The notes under the pieces are model-generated. The model did not search any database, had not been told where the DNA came from, and saw nothing but the letters and a program-made list of their open reading frames with translations. 28,237 nt of DNA from Chromera velia (Eukaryota > Sar > Chromeraceae). This document shows, in pieces, positions 1 to 9,105 of the stretch; within the stretch, counting starts at the first letter, position 1, and each line of letters starts with the position of its first letter. Position numbers and translations under genes: made by a program. Location of the stretch: positions 5,001 to 33,237 of the forward strand of contig JAHBMJ010005822.1 of the NCBI GenBank assembly GCA_018398765.1, written 5' to 3'.

Positions 1-1236
1 CCCCAAAACCCTCCAGATGGTATCCGTGTTCACCCCTCTGCAGTAGGACTCTTGGGAGATTTTGGCTGTGCTATAGGAGAATATGAAGTCCATACCTGCA
101 CATTTGATTGATGACTGAGGGGGGAGCTCCCACAGGTGCCCCCAATCGAACTTTATCTTCAGAAACTCGATCTCTCCCTCCATCTCCTTTTTTCCTTTTC
201 TTCCCCCAAACATGTCGTCAATCCAGTTGATCTGAACACTATCAGTAGGCTGTCCAGATTCTCCTACCTTGATTGCGACCCCCGTCTCTACGTGTTTATA
301 GCCTGCTTGTCCCTGTATTTTTACAAGGCTCTTATCGAATATGTTTTCCGAGCAGGGCATTCCATAGAGGCCTTTCTCAATCAATCGCAACTCCCCCGGG
401 TTGATGGCCAGGGCGGCTCTGCGCAGCTCTGCGTAGTCTTCATCATTGATGTCGTCATAAGAGTTTATGTTTGGGATTTCAGGCAGCCAATCAGGGATGA
501 TGACGGCTGTACGTTTCTCATTTCTGTTAGGGGCTGTAAAGAATGCATCAAAGATGTGTCTAGCGAACAAATTCAGAGAGAAAGTCAAAGAGAAGATGGC
601 AAAGATTAAAATAGCCCAGACAGAAGGTGTGCCAACATAAGTATCAACCGCCCTCTTGTCCGTCAAACCCTTACCAAAGCACCTCGCTTTCGGCTTTCTG
701 TTGATTCCTTGCCTCTGCCTTCCTTCATTCTCATCTCCACTTCTTTTCATCCTTCCTTTCCTGCCCTTGTACTTCTGGGGCTATTCCCCCTCTCTGTCGT
801 ACTGCAGCCTGTCACCCTTGCCCATGGTCTGTCTTGATTGTACTGCCTTCTCTTCTTCCTGTCTGTTCTCTTCCTTCTCTTGAACTGCCTGCTGGGCTTC
901 CTTTTCTTTCCATATCAGCCTCCAGCCCATTTGCATGACATAGTCAACTTCCTTTCTATCGATTACCCTGCCCAGAACCCCCTTACCTACAATGTTCAGA
1001 GAATCTTCAACCACTCGTCTCGGCACACGACATCGAAGTCCCCCCTGCGACCTCCTCCGAGAGTGCAGAAGTCTGGATGGACCCCTGCTTAAAGTCATCG
1101 GGGACCGTGAGCAGGTGCTCAGGGTTGGGGCCCAAGTAGAAGCAGTCATAGGTAGGGGCAAGGAAGAAGATGTTCTGAGCGGGAGGTCGCTCACCCAGGT
1201 CAAACCCGGGGGGTTCCCCACTAGATCTCTCTCCAT
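1..1236 (-). pseudogene. Copia-type reverse transcriptase, partial, broken
   Basis: The minus strand in the third frame, from about 1030 to position 1, gives a recognisable copia RT with one stop at 781-783. In order: PKARCFGKG near 690-660 (the usual YKARLVxRG motif), DTYVGTPS near 640 (usual ETFAPVA), HIFDAFFTAP near 550 (usual DVKNAFLxG, with the first catalytic Asp), KGLYGMP near 380 (usual QALYGLKQ), and INWIDDMFG near 230-205 (usual YVDD active site, with Trp for Tyr). The catalytic Asp pair is present. The region 1236-1030 in this frame is less convincing. It continues off the left edge, so thumb and RNase H are missing. It is divergent enough that a simple consensus search might miss it. 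Confidence 0.75.
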
Positions 1237-1474
1237 TGTCTCTTGTCTCTTCCTGCTCTACCTCCCTGTTCCTTCTCTCTTCACCCAACTGCCCATCAGT
1301 CAGAGCATTAGCCCACCTGTGCAGAGGGAGGAGATGAGATTTCTGCCTCAATGGCAGGAGGCAAATGTCTTTTAGCAAACTCGAAGTACCGGAGGACGTC
1401 CGTCTTGCGGATAGTCGTGTCAGACAGGCCTGCAAACTTCCACTTACCATCTGGCTGCTGCTGGATTTTGGAAG

Positions 1475-3415
1475 TTACATGGGTGCTCTTGCGAGACTTT
1501 CCGGTGATGACAAGAGGAGTGAGTTTGTTGTCAGGTCCTCGAATGAGGATGCCAGTGAATCAGTCGTGAGCATCGGTAGGAACGTCTGCGCGTGCTGTTC
1601 AAGGAAATCCACCTCCTCAATCGCCTGCACTCCTTCACTTCTATTGTTACCCCCGGCAGGACTGGCAGCAGCTTCATACAGAGGGTGGGAGAGAGGGATA
1701 TCAGATGCATCATCTGGAATGAGTAGGGGGTGTGGTGGCATCTCCACGCTGTCTGGAGCTCAATCAGGACCCCCCCAACAGGACACAACCCCGCGTTTCA
1801 CTGGTTTGACGTATTGAGGGTAGGTTTTGAGGATGTCCCAGACATCTCTGTTTAGTTATTTTTGGGTTACGATGGCGGTGCTTTTGTTCTTTTCATACAG
1901 CCATACCACCTCGCTCCCTGCTAGTTCAATGCCGCTCTCTGCTGTCCTCAACACACCGACATCTCCAATGAGGAATCGGAAGGGAGGAGGGATGCCAAAT
2001 ACCTTCTCCCACTGACTCATCCTGAGGACTTTGCTGTAAAGCTTTGCACATGTCAGTGCCACCCCCCTGGCTTGATGGCCCCAAAAAGATTTGGGGCATG
2101 AACCGAAGCGCCGTTTCCATTCGGCTTTCAGGACTGCTAGCTCGGTTCTTCTGTGGCGGTTCTTCCCTTTCACAAACTCAAGACTCAGTGGCCCTTTTTC
2201 TCCTGTAGGGTTATTGAGGAACGTCATGCCTCTGCGTTCAACAAAATTTCTTAGTGATCCTCCATGGAATTCGGGTGCCTTGTTACATCGGATTCTGCCT
2301 GCTATGGCTTTCGGACCTTCCTTTTGGAATTGAACATCCCTAAACGACTCCACAAACTCAATGTGGTCACGCACTCCATCAATGGAGTGGTTACGGGATT
2401 TGAGGGGATAGACGAAATCGATGCTGCTGTACTCATCTAGTACACTCAGGCAGCATGCGTGAGGCCCGTTGACCTCATCATCATTTGGGAACCAGTGATC
2501 GAGTTGCATGATTTGGAAGGGCCCACCCGCATCCTCATGTCGGGTGGGAACAGGTGCGAGGGTGGGGACGGTTGCGTTTTTGAGGGGACACAGCCGGCAC
2601 TCTGTCTCAAGCCTTTTCCAGTCTTCAGTCCTTGCGTGCATCCCCTTGCTTGCCAGTGTGGGCTCTAGTTTATCTCAACCGACGTGTTTGAATTGTCTGT
2701 GATATGCCCTCAGTTCCTCAAAACTGATTGTTCTCTCTCTGATTGCCCATGCCCCCCAAGTCTTTTGCATTGCTTCTTTGACTTTGTCTGCTGTAGGAAT
2801 GAATATGGTTGTGAATGGAAGGTTAGAGGTGGCGTCTCCCTTAGGATTCTCAACTACCACCTCAACGAAAAAACCCCTTGCGTCTCGCACGATCACGTAG
2901 GAGTCCTTTCCCTCACGACGGAGGAGGGTTTCCCCCTTGTCATGATCTTCCACATCAGATAGGGGACTGGGTCTCGCTGGGTCTTCAGTCAGATACACCC
3001 ATAGGAGCAGAACCTTCCATTTTTTCCCTTTCATTCGATTCTAAGACTTTTGAGCAATGCAAACAAGACAAGAGATCTGAATTTTCTTTGGGAATTTTTT
3101 CAGAGCCACCTCGAATGAACCCTCATATGGCTCACTCCAGACTACTATCCCCCCACGCTCTTTTTCCCAGCCGAGAGGTGCAGTCGTACACGAGTCTATG
3201 TGCATCCGTACAGACAGGCAGCCTAGCGGATTGACTTGACTAACCATTGACTCAACTTGTTTTGGGGGATCGGGTGGCTTCCTCTCAATCTCGTACTCTG
3301 GAATCATGTACGCCTTGTGCGTCTCCATCACGAACCAGGGCTTCGGTGCCCCTGGGGCCATCGTGGAACTGAAACGTGGTGCCCTGTTATTGTTTGATGA
3401 TCTCTCCCTCCGCAT
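1475..3415 (-). pseudogene. Pol segment: protease-like, HHCC zinc module and integrase core
   Basis: All of this lies in one frame, shifted one base relative to Gag and overlapping it by 29 nt (3387-3415). The first block (3415-3041) contains MHIDSCTT, which may be the aspartic protease motif, with Cys where Gly is normal. The block ending at 2675 carries AYHRQFKH, and CRLC follows beyond one stop, which together give the H-H-C-C pre-integrase zinc module. The integrase core runs 2641-1856. LDHW fits the first catalytic Asp. The usual second Asp region (normally SDNGxEF) reads RCNKAPEF, so the Asp seems replaced by Asn. Stops sit at the ends of each block. The part below 1856 is the poorly conserved integrase-to-RT linker. 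Family assignment is firm; the alignment of catalytic residues is by eye. Confidence 0.75.
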
Positions 3416-4745
3416 CCTGAGAATGTCGCAAAGGGAGAGAGAAAAGAGATGAGAAAGGAAGAATAGTCATACACATATGCTGTTGAAAATACTTAGAAAG
3501 GTGGCCTGCCTTCTGAGATGCTTTCCCAGTCAGGGCATTCTGCCCTCCAAATCTGCTGACCTCATTGTGGTCAGGTGATTGCCCTTGACCTTTCCACTTG
3601 TCAGCAGCGTATGCCGCTTTTTCGTTGTATTGACTGGGGCCACCTCCGCGCGCTGCCTGCATCCCTCCACGTCCTCTGTACGCCTGTGGACGCCCCCTGC
3701 CTTGAGGGTTAGATGAGGAAGATGAAGGGGACTGCTGCTGTGCCTTCGCCTTCTTATCACGGCAGCATTAGGTGAAGTGCCCCGTCTTTTGACAGATGTC
3801 GCAATGAGCTGACATCCCGGGGCATTCGTTGTGCGCTAGCTACTCGGTATTGTGCTCCCCCTTCTGACCGCATCTGGAGCAGTCTTTCTGTTTATAGGAT
3901 CCATTCTGTCCCTCTGCTCTCCCCTGCTGACTCCCTTGATAACCTCCTCTTCCTGACCCTGCGTTGCCCCTGCCTCTACCTCCCCTGTGGCCTTTCCCCC
4001 TCGGGGGAAACCCTACACCCCCAACAAATGCAACCTCCTCCTTCATAATGGGAGATTTCTATTTAGGGGGGTTTGATAGAGAGCCTTGTGCTTTGACCCA
4101 GATAGGGAGGCTACCAGGAGGCTCATTGATGGTGTTAGTATGGGATTTGGCAGCAAGCCTTTTAGCCTCCGCCATGATCTTATCATAATCCGACAGATTG
4201 TCCTCATCTCAATCATTCTCCATCTTCTTCTGGTTGTACCAGAGAAAGCAGGTAAACATGGCCTCTCCTCTCAATGATACAGGAACATCGCTCTCTGCGC
4301 CACAATTCTTCATTTCCTGAACCAGGGTCTCAAAAGAGTCCACCATCAGTTGGAAGGATTTATATTCGTATCCGTTATCGGCAAGGGTCCGCCACTGTCG
4401 AGCGTTCTGTTTGTTCTTTGTTCTTGAGGTCTCATCCAGAAGTTGCTTCACCTTGTCCCTCACTGCGTCTCTGTACTTGACCCACTCAATCTTCCCACCG
4501 GAACGAAAGGTGGTGTCGAGAGGGTTTTTCTTTTGGTCAAACAACAGTTGAATGGAATTGCCTACGATGTGATGGTTACGAGTTGCTGTGTAAATTTTGC
4601 TGGCTTGCCACTGAGCAATTTGCTCTTCTGCGGTGCCAAACAGTTTCTGATCTCCTTCAGTACTGTTCTCACAAGAATCCCACCAGGGCTGAAAAGTGTT
4701 ATTCACTCCTAATACAGGGAAAGGCGAACCACCAGAGTCAGACAT
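3387..4745 (-). pseudogene. Gag-like polyprotein of the copia element, interrupted by stops
   Basis: The ATG at 4745 opens a 178-residue block that ends at a TGA (4209-4211). The same frame continues down to 3387 with further stops near 4063, at 3840-3842 and near 3767. After the first helical, Trp-containing block comes a Gly/Arg-rich stretch (about 4000-3900). Two Cys/His clusters follow: CSRCGQKGEH near 3880, then CDICQKTGH near 3790, the latter fitting a CX2CX4HX4C zinc knuckle if a stop is ignored. A second Gly/Arg-rich stretch follows at about 3720-3640. Zinc knuckles in Gag normally bind the element's RNA during packaging. The single frame with point stops indicates decay by substitution more than by indels. 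The only frame change is at the Gag-Pol boundary. Confidence 0.75.
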
Positions 4746-4746
4746 T

Positions 4747-4766
4747 CTCTCGCTAGATCGTTACCA
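4747..4766 (-). other. Possible primer-binding site of the copia element
   Basis: On the minus strand, just upstream of the Gag ATG, the sequence begins TGGTAACGATC. This resembles the start of the initiator-tRNA-complementary primer sites of copia elements (TGGTAtCaGAGC). If it is real, the 5' LTR would end at about 4767. The flanking bases read TTAC rather than the expected CA end, and no second LTR is in the window for comparison. This is a weak, position-based suggestion. Confidence 0.25.
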
Positions 4767-6383
4767 GTAAGATTTATATATGATCTAACGGCCCTCGGGC
4801 CACAGACATACAGCACTCTTACTTTGCTCCTATTTCTAGAAGTTATGTTAACAGAGTCTCTTTCTCAACTTCATACGAACAGCAGTCTCTTGTTTTATCT
4901 GACTCTTCAATCTGAATTTAGTTATTGCAATACATGCATTTGCATACATGCATTTAATTCTGTATGTATAGATTTGCAAGATGTCTACACACTCGGTCTT
5001 GGCTCAATGGAAGGACGCTACGCCACGGAGCCGGTTGGCCGGTGCCGGTCCCACTGCGCGTCTCTCTGTTCAGTGCAGAAGAAAAGTGGAAGAAAATGCT
5101 GAACACAAGAAGAAACTGCATAAATCTAATGATGCATGCTCCATCATGATGATACTAAGGCCCCATGTGCATACAAAGCAACAGAAGACATGCCGAAGCC
5201 TTCTATTCAAAAAGTAGAACAAATTAAAGCTGGGAGGATACGGGATACACCCAACTATATAGTTGGGTAAGTGTCTCGGCGGGCCACTTATAGGGGGTCG
5301 GCTAATTTGATTGTATTTATATGATTGATACATATTATCAGGGGCTTAGACACGTTTTACGTGCATGAGTAAGTGGCGGATGCCCGCGGGGGCTACAACA
5401 ACACACGCAAAATATGCTTTTCGCGGAAGTTTTTGAGACCACTCATAAATTATATATATAAACTAGCAATTCCATACAAATTACTTAAGGAGCACATATG
5501 TAAAGAGTAATAAGGATCGCAGCTACGTGCAAGTTGCTTGAGGGGTATATTTTAGAATTTGGGCAACACCGTGACACATAAACAGACAAACACTGAACCT
5601 GACCAAACTCCCCTCCCTTAAAAAAAAAAATATGTTCTACAAGACTGTAATGCAAGTAACCAGGACAGAAGGAAGAGACGAAAGACGCATAGGCCAGATG
5701 CAAGGAACAAACTTTAAGTCACGAAATATATATAATGTAAGTATATGGCATTGTGATCTTAGAGCTTCTTAGCTGATCTTGACAGAGCTGAGCTGTCCCT
5801 CAACGGCAACGGAGTATGCTGGATGGGCTGGCAGGGATAGGTAGGGGCGGCACGGGTCAGTTACTGCCCGCTAACCGTGCGGCTAACGCCTGCCGGCCCC
5901 CAGAGCCTTGTGCCGGAAGCCCCCGGACATACTAGGGCGTGCTATCACTTTGGGGGGCAGCCCAGCTTTGCAGTTGAGAGGCTTTAAGATCACACGGATG
6001 CAAAACTTTTTTAGGGGGGGAGTAGGGGGAGATCGATATCATATGATGTTACGCAAAATTAATTTTGGGCAAATTATAAAATTTAAAAATTTATGCAAAG
6101 TACCAAAGTATGGCAAAGTCCCCCCCAGGTCCCGAGATCAGACAAAATGAATTTGTGAGACATTCACAGCTGCAATGTATTGCTCATTCTTAATAGTCCA
6201 TCCGAGTTCATCATTTTTTTCCCCTACACTATATAATATTAAATGCATTCGGTGCAGTCTAGAAGTTTAGTCCTGAGACCATCAAAATTAATATAAACTT
6301 TGGTTTTCATTTTTTATGATAATGATTTTTTATCAACCTTAGTATTACTCTATATTACCCTGAGACCCTGCGTCAACACTAAA
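4767..6383. other. Gene-free stretch, may include the copia 5' LTR
   Basis: No credible coding region is seen. The first 500 bases are where the element's 5' LTR would lie. They include a GGCCCTCGGGCC hairpin at 4790-4801 and a perfect CCCAACTATATAGTTGGG palindrome at 5250-5267. The remainder is moderately AT-rich single-copy-looking sequence with short homopolymers. Reading frames here are short and unlike any family I know. Confidence 0.4.
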
Positions 6384-6834
6384 GACCTAAGGGAAAGTTT
6401 AACTTGAAAAAACGAATATGCATACTGCCCGCTAGAGGCAGGTCATCCATTCAGAGCTGCTCTTGATATTAGTTAATAGAAAGTCTGTGTTCAAAGGGAC
6501 AGATCGCTAGATCAACCCATGAATCAATTTGGTAAGATCTGATTTCAATACGACCTAGCGGCCCACAACAGGCTGGGACCTTATAGTTCAACTCTCGTAA
6601 CCGCATTATAGAGAGACCTAAGGGAAAGTGAATATGTACACTGCCTGCTATAGGCAGGTCATCCATTTAGAGCTCTTGATCTAGGCTTTTAATAGAAAGT
6701 TGATCTGTGTTCAAAAACACAGGTCGCTAGATCAACTCATAAATCAATTTGGCAAGATCTGATCTGAACACAACTTGGCAGCCCACAATAGGCTGAGGCC
6801 GCTGGGACCTAGGCTGGAACCTTATAGTTCAACT
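6384..6834. repeat. Diverged direct tandem duplication, about 231-bp unit, two copies
   Basis: Copy 1 runs 6384-6614 and copy 2 runs 6615-6834. Both begin GACCTAAGGGAAAGT, then share a hairpin (CTGCC, seven-base loop, GGCAG), GGTCATCCATT, a TCGCTAGATCAAC segment, ATCAATTTGG and AAGATCTGAT, and end TTATAGTTCAACT. Copy 2 has an extra block of about 20 bp (CTGAGGCCGCTGGGACC) near its end. The 5-bp arms of the hairpin are identical in both copies while the loop differs (CGCTAGA and TGCTATA). No open frame spans the repeat. Confidence 0.85.
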
Positions 6835-7476
6835 TTAACTATGACTAACCATATAACTTTGCTGAGTCTAGTTGAGTCTAAAGTTTGTTCTGGAATGCAC
6901 AGCCTTTATAAATGCTACTATAAATGGCACTGACAGATTAATATGGTTCAAGCATAATAGTTTAAGCTTATAGACCAAATTATGGTTTATGGTTGGGGAT
7001 GGTTGGAGTGGCACTGCGCCTCAAGGTATATTAAACAGGCTAATGGAAAGGTGACACCGAGCTTGCGAGGCTAGCCTGCATTTCAGCGTAATCGAAGAGC
7101 ACGCGCCGCCACTCATGCATAACAGATCAAAGAATGATCAGAAAAACAGCTAAAAGCCGTCTTCTTAGAACGTTATAAGAAGATCGAAGAAGAAAGGCTT
7201 AAGCAAATCTATATAAGAGTGCTATTCGCAAGGCCGAAGCTCCGGCCGTTCTATCGTTTTACCCACCCTCTCTCCCAATGTCCATTAAATCATTCCTCTT
7301 AGCTATGTTTATTGCTCGGTTAGTGAAACCGCGAGGTGATAAACTCTTCGTACCAGTGAATAAAGAGAATGGGCGGTGAGAGAATTGGAGGATCCGAAAG
7401 ATTTGGGTGACGGATGCTAGACAAGCCAGCGATTGAAGCATGCTATCTAAACCTTCAGAATGACTGCCTGCGCTAA

Positions 7477-7954
7477 CCCCAGGTGGCTCTGACAGGCCGC
7501 CTAGGGTTTTATGTATGACCTTCCCCAGGTGGTCTTTACGGACCGCCTGCGGCACCCCAGGCAGTCAAGGGGTCTTTCTACATTCTCTCTATAGTGTGAA
7601 AAACGTTGAAAAAAATTTAAAAATGCCTTTATTCTAGGATTTAGTATCTGAACGCAACTTTAAAGATTCATTTACAATGCTTCAAATTGAATTAATAAAT
7701 CTGTATGACCTAGTTGGACCTTTGATGCATGGCATGCACTTATAGATCGCGAGGTCGCGTCGGCGCGTCTCTCATACAAACCCGGTTGGGCACGTATACC
7801 GTGGTTTGTAACGACAAGGTCGGTGCCTTTCGGTGCCTTTGGCACCGACCTTCGCCCCAGGCAACTCTCAACAACTGCCTGGGGCGAAGCTCTATATAAA
7901 CTTAGGCAAAACCACCTGGGGTTGCCCCAGGCGGCCCTGGCGGGCCGCCTGCGG
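7477..7954. repeat. Three dispersed 30-bp GC-rich hairpin elements (7477-7506, 7523-7552, 7925-7954)
   Basis: Each copy is exactly 30 bp, starts CCCCAGG and contains an 8-bp stem with a 6-base loop closed by ...CCGCCT. The stems are AGGTGGCT/GGCCGCCT, AGGTGGTC/GACCGCCT and AGGCGGCC/GGCCGCCT. Pairing is kept in all three, by wobble pairs in the first two and perfect pairing in the third. Stem position 7 is C-G in two copies and T-A in the other. Loop sequences are unrelated. Other hairpins lie nearby. The layout resembles the mobile palindromes of some algal organelle genomes, but an organelle origin is only a possibility. Confidence 0.8.
7816..7889. repeat. Two adjoining long hairpins
   Basis: The first has 12-bp perfect arms, AAGGTCGGTGCC at 7816-7827 and its complement at 7841-7852, with a 13-base loop. 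The second has 14-bp perfect arms, CTTCGCCCCAGGCA at 7850-7863 and its complement at 7876-7889, with a 12-base loop. They share three bases (7850-7852), so only one can fully extrude at a time. No T-run follows, and the setting is eukaryotic, so a bacterial-type terminator is unlikely. Confidence 0.85.
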
Positions 7955-8045
7955 TGTGTCTGGGGTACCCTAGGCGCCCCAAGCAGGTTTAGACATACCC
8001 CTAAGAAGCCTTCCTATGACCCTATAGTCTGTCAATCAAACTCCA

Positions 8046-8166
8046 GGCTTTGGCAGCCTAGCGCCTTCGGCGCCAGGGCTTTGACGATAGAAAGCTCATT
8101 CTTTTTAGTATGCAATATTGTCAAGGCTCTCACGATAGAAAGCTAATTCTTTCTAGTATGGAATAT
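8046..8166. repeat. UUCG-type hairpin followed by a 48-bp tandem pair with internal hairpins
   Basis: GCGCCTTCGGCGC at 8061-8073 forms a stem with a C(TTCG)G loop inside a GGCTTTGGCAGCC...GGGCTTTGAC context, which is repeated at 9067-9105. Then CGATAGAAAGCT...AGTATG occurs at 8085 and again at 8133 (period 48). In the second copy TAGAAAG...CTTTCTA pairs as a 7-bp stem with a 6-base loop. Confidence 0.75.
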
Positions 8167-8340
8167 ACCTCCAGTTCATTGTAGCTTAAAAATATTATAA
8201 TCCAATTAAATCTAGTTTAACCTAGTTTTAAAATATTTTAATAATCTCTTATAGTATCTACTATAATCAACTTAAATATTTAAAATAACAACAAAAAAAA
8301 AATATTGATTTTAATTAGTTTGAATCTGTTAGTCTTAGTC
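8160..8340. other. AT-rich island
   Basis: This is a stretch very rich in A and T with runs such as TTTTAAAATATTTTAATAAT. It contains no reading frame or structure I can assign. Similar islands occur at about 18640-19200 and 26150-26530. Confidence 0.5.
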
Positions 8341-8442
8341 AGTCTTCATTTAGGAATTCTAGATCCAGGGACTCTGCACGCAGCAGGACGATAGTCATCG
8401 TCATCATTATCAGACTCTGTAGCCCCCCCTCCTTTGCTGCCA

Positions 8443-8745
8443 CTATATTCGCTCATCACCCTTTAAAAAAGGAGCAGCGGCAGAAGAAGACGACGACGAC
8501 GAGGCCGCACTTGAAGAAGAAGAACTTGAGGAGATGGCTCTCGACGATAGGAAATCCACAGTTTGGTCTAACAAGACCATCTCTCTATAGTCCGTGTCCA
8601 TAACAGGAGGCAGCAGTGCAGCGTACACGTTCGAATCAGTTTTCACACAGAGCTCCAACAGGTTTTAGTGTTACCCCATCCGCTCGTACCTTTCGTCCAG
8701 TTCCGATAGCCTCTCGAGTCTTTGCAAGAAGACACTGTCCGCCAT
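8443..8745 (-). pseudogene. Small broken reading frame with Ser/Ala-rich tail
   Basis: The ATG at 8745 starts MADSVFLQRLERLSELDERY, which looks like a normal helical protein start. The frame meets two TAA codons (8671-8673 and 8665-8667), then continues in frame as a 71-residue block (8658-8443). That block has a non-repetitive part (NVYAALLPPVMDTDYREMV) and a tail of Ser and Ala runs. A one-base-shifted frame begins with an ATG at about 8450 and gives a short acidic Asp-rich peptide. I do not recognise it. It could be a decayed gene, an unrecognised retroelement Gag start, or a gene with a very short intron over the stops; no removal I tried restores a long frame. Confidence 0.35.
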
Positions 8746-8944
8746 GTTACACCCATAAGAAGAAGAGTGGATGCTGATGGCTTTGAGAGAAGGGGAACTC
8801 TGTGGGAACACTTGGGGATTCCAGCGGAAATCGGCGATCAAATCTGTTTTCCGACAATCTGTAGAGATAACTAAGGGTGGAGAGAAAGAAGACGGGGATA
8901 AACTTCACTTATAATACGTATAACTGCAAAAGCTACACGCATGT

Positions 8945-9105
8945 GGGCTTTGGGGCGGCACGGTCGGGCTTTGGTAGGCCTGCGCCTTCGGCACGGTTGG
9001 GCTTTGGCATGGCCGCGCCTTTGGCGCGGTCGGGCTTTGGTAGGCCCGCGCCGAAGGCGCGGTCAAGCTTTGGCAGCCAGGCGCCTTCGGCGTCCGGGCT
9101 TTGAC
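8945..9105. repeat. 33-bp tandem GC-rich hairpin repeat
   Basis: Units start GGGCTTTGG: a 21-bp partial (8945-8965), three 33-bp units (8966-8998, 8999-9031, 9032-9064), a 31-bp unit (9065-9095) and a closing GGGCTTTGAC. Each full unit holds a stem-loop. The third and fourth have the same CCGCGCC/GGCGCGG stem but loops TTT and GAA; the other units have TTC-type loops. Because the unit is a multiple of three, both strands stay open by chance, giving a Gly-Phe-Gly-rich pseudo-peptide that I do not treat as a gene. Confidence 0.85.

Larger units (their letters stand above)
1..4745 (-). mobile_element. Decayed Ty1/copia-type LTR retrotransposon, 3' part off the left edge
   Basis: Read on the minus strand, the order is Gag, zinc knuckles, protease-like region, HHCC/integrase, reverse transcriptase. 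Integrase before RT is the copia order and rules out gypsy-type elements. The coding potential lies in three frames: Gag from 4745, protease to integrase one base off, and RT in the third frame. Stops interrupt each block, so the copy is not functional as written. RNase H and the 3' LTR would lie left of position 1, so LTR identity and age cannot be judged. It is a host-genome retroelement, not a recognisable virus. Confidence is high for the class and low for exact ends. Confidence 0.85.

Noticed and set aside
136-609. Plus-strand 157-residue frame
   Set aside because: It is the antisense shadow of the copia RT, whose motifs are on the minus strand.
7100-7260. Plus-strand stretch reading QLKAVFLERYKKIEEERLKQ
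   Set aside because: It is bounded by stops, has no start codon in frame, and matches no family I know. It could be a remnant but is too short to call.
7816-7889. Intrinsic terminators
   Set aside because: No T-run follows the stems and the setting is a eukaryotic nuclear genome.
7477-7954. CRISPR-like array
   Set aside because: The three 30-bp repeats have irregular spacing (16 bp and 372 bp), no spacers of constant length and no cas genes.
8877-9104. Open frame encoding Gly-Phe-Gly-Arg-Pro-Ala-like repeats (and its minus-strand partner 8933-9259)
   Set aside because: The frame is open on both strands only because the DNA hairpin unit is 33 bp, a multiple of three. The signal is in the DNA palindromes, not in a protein.
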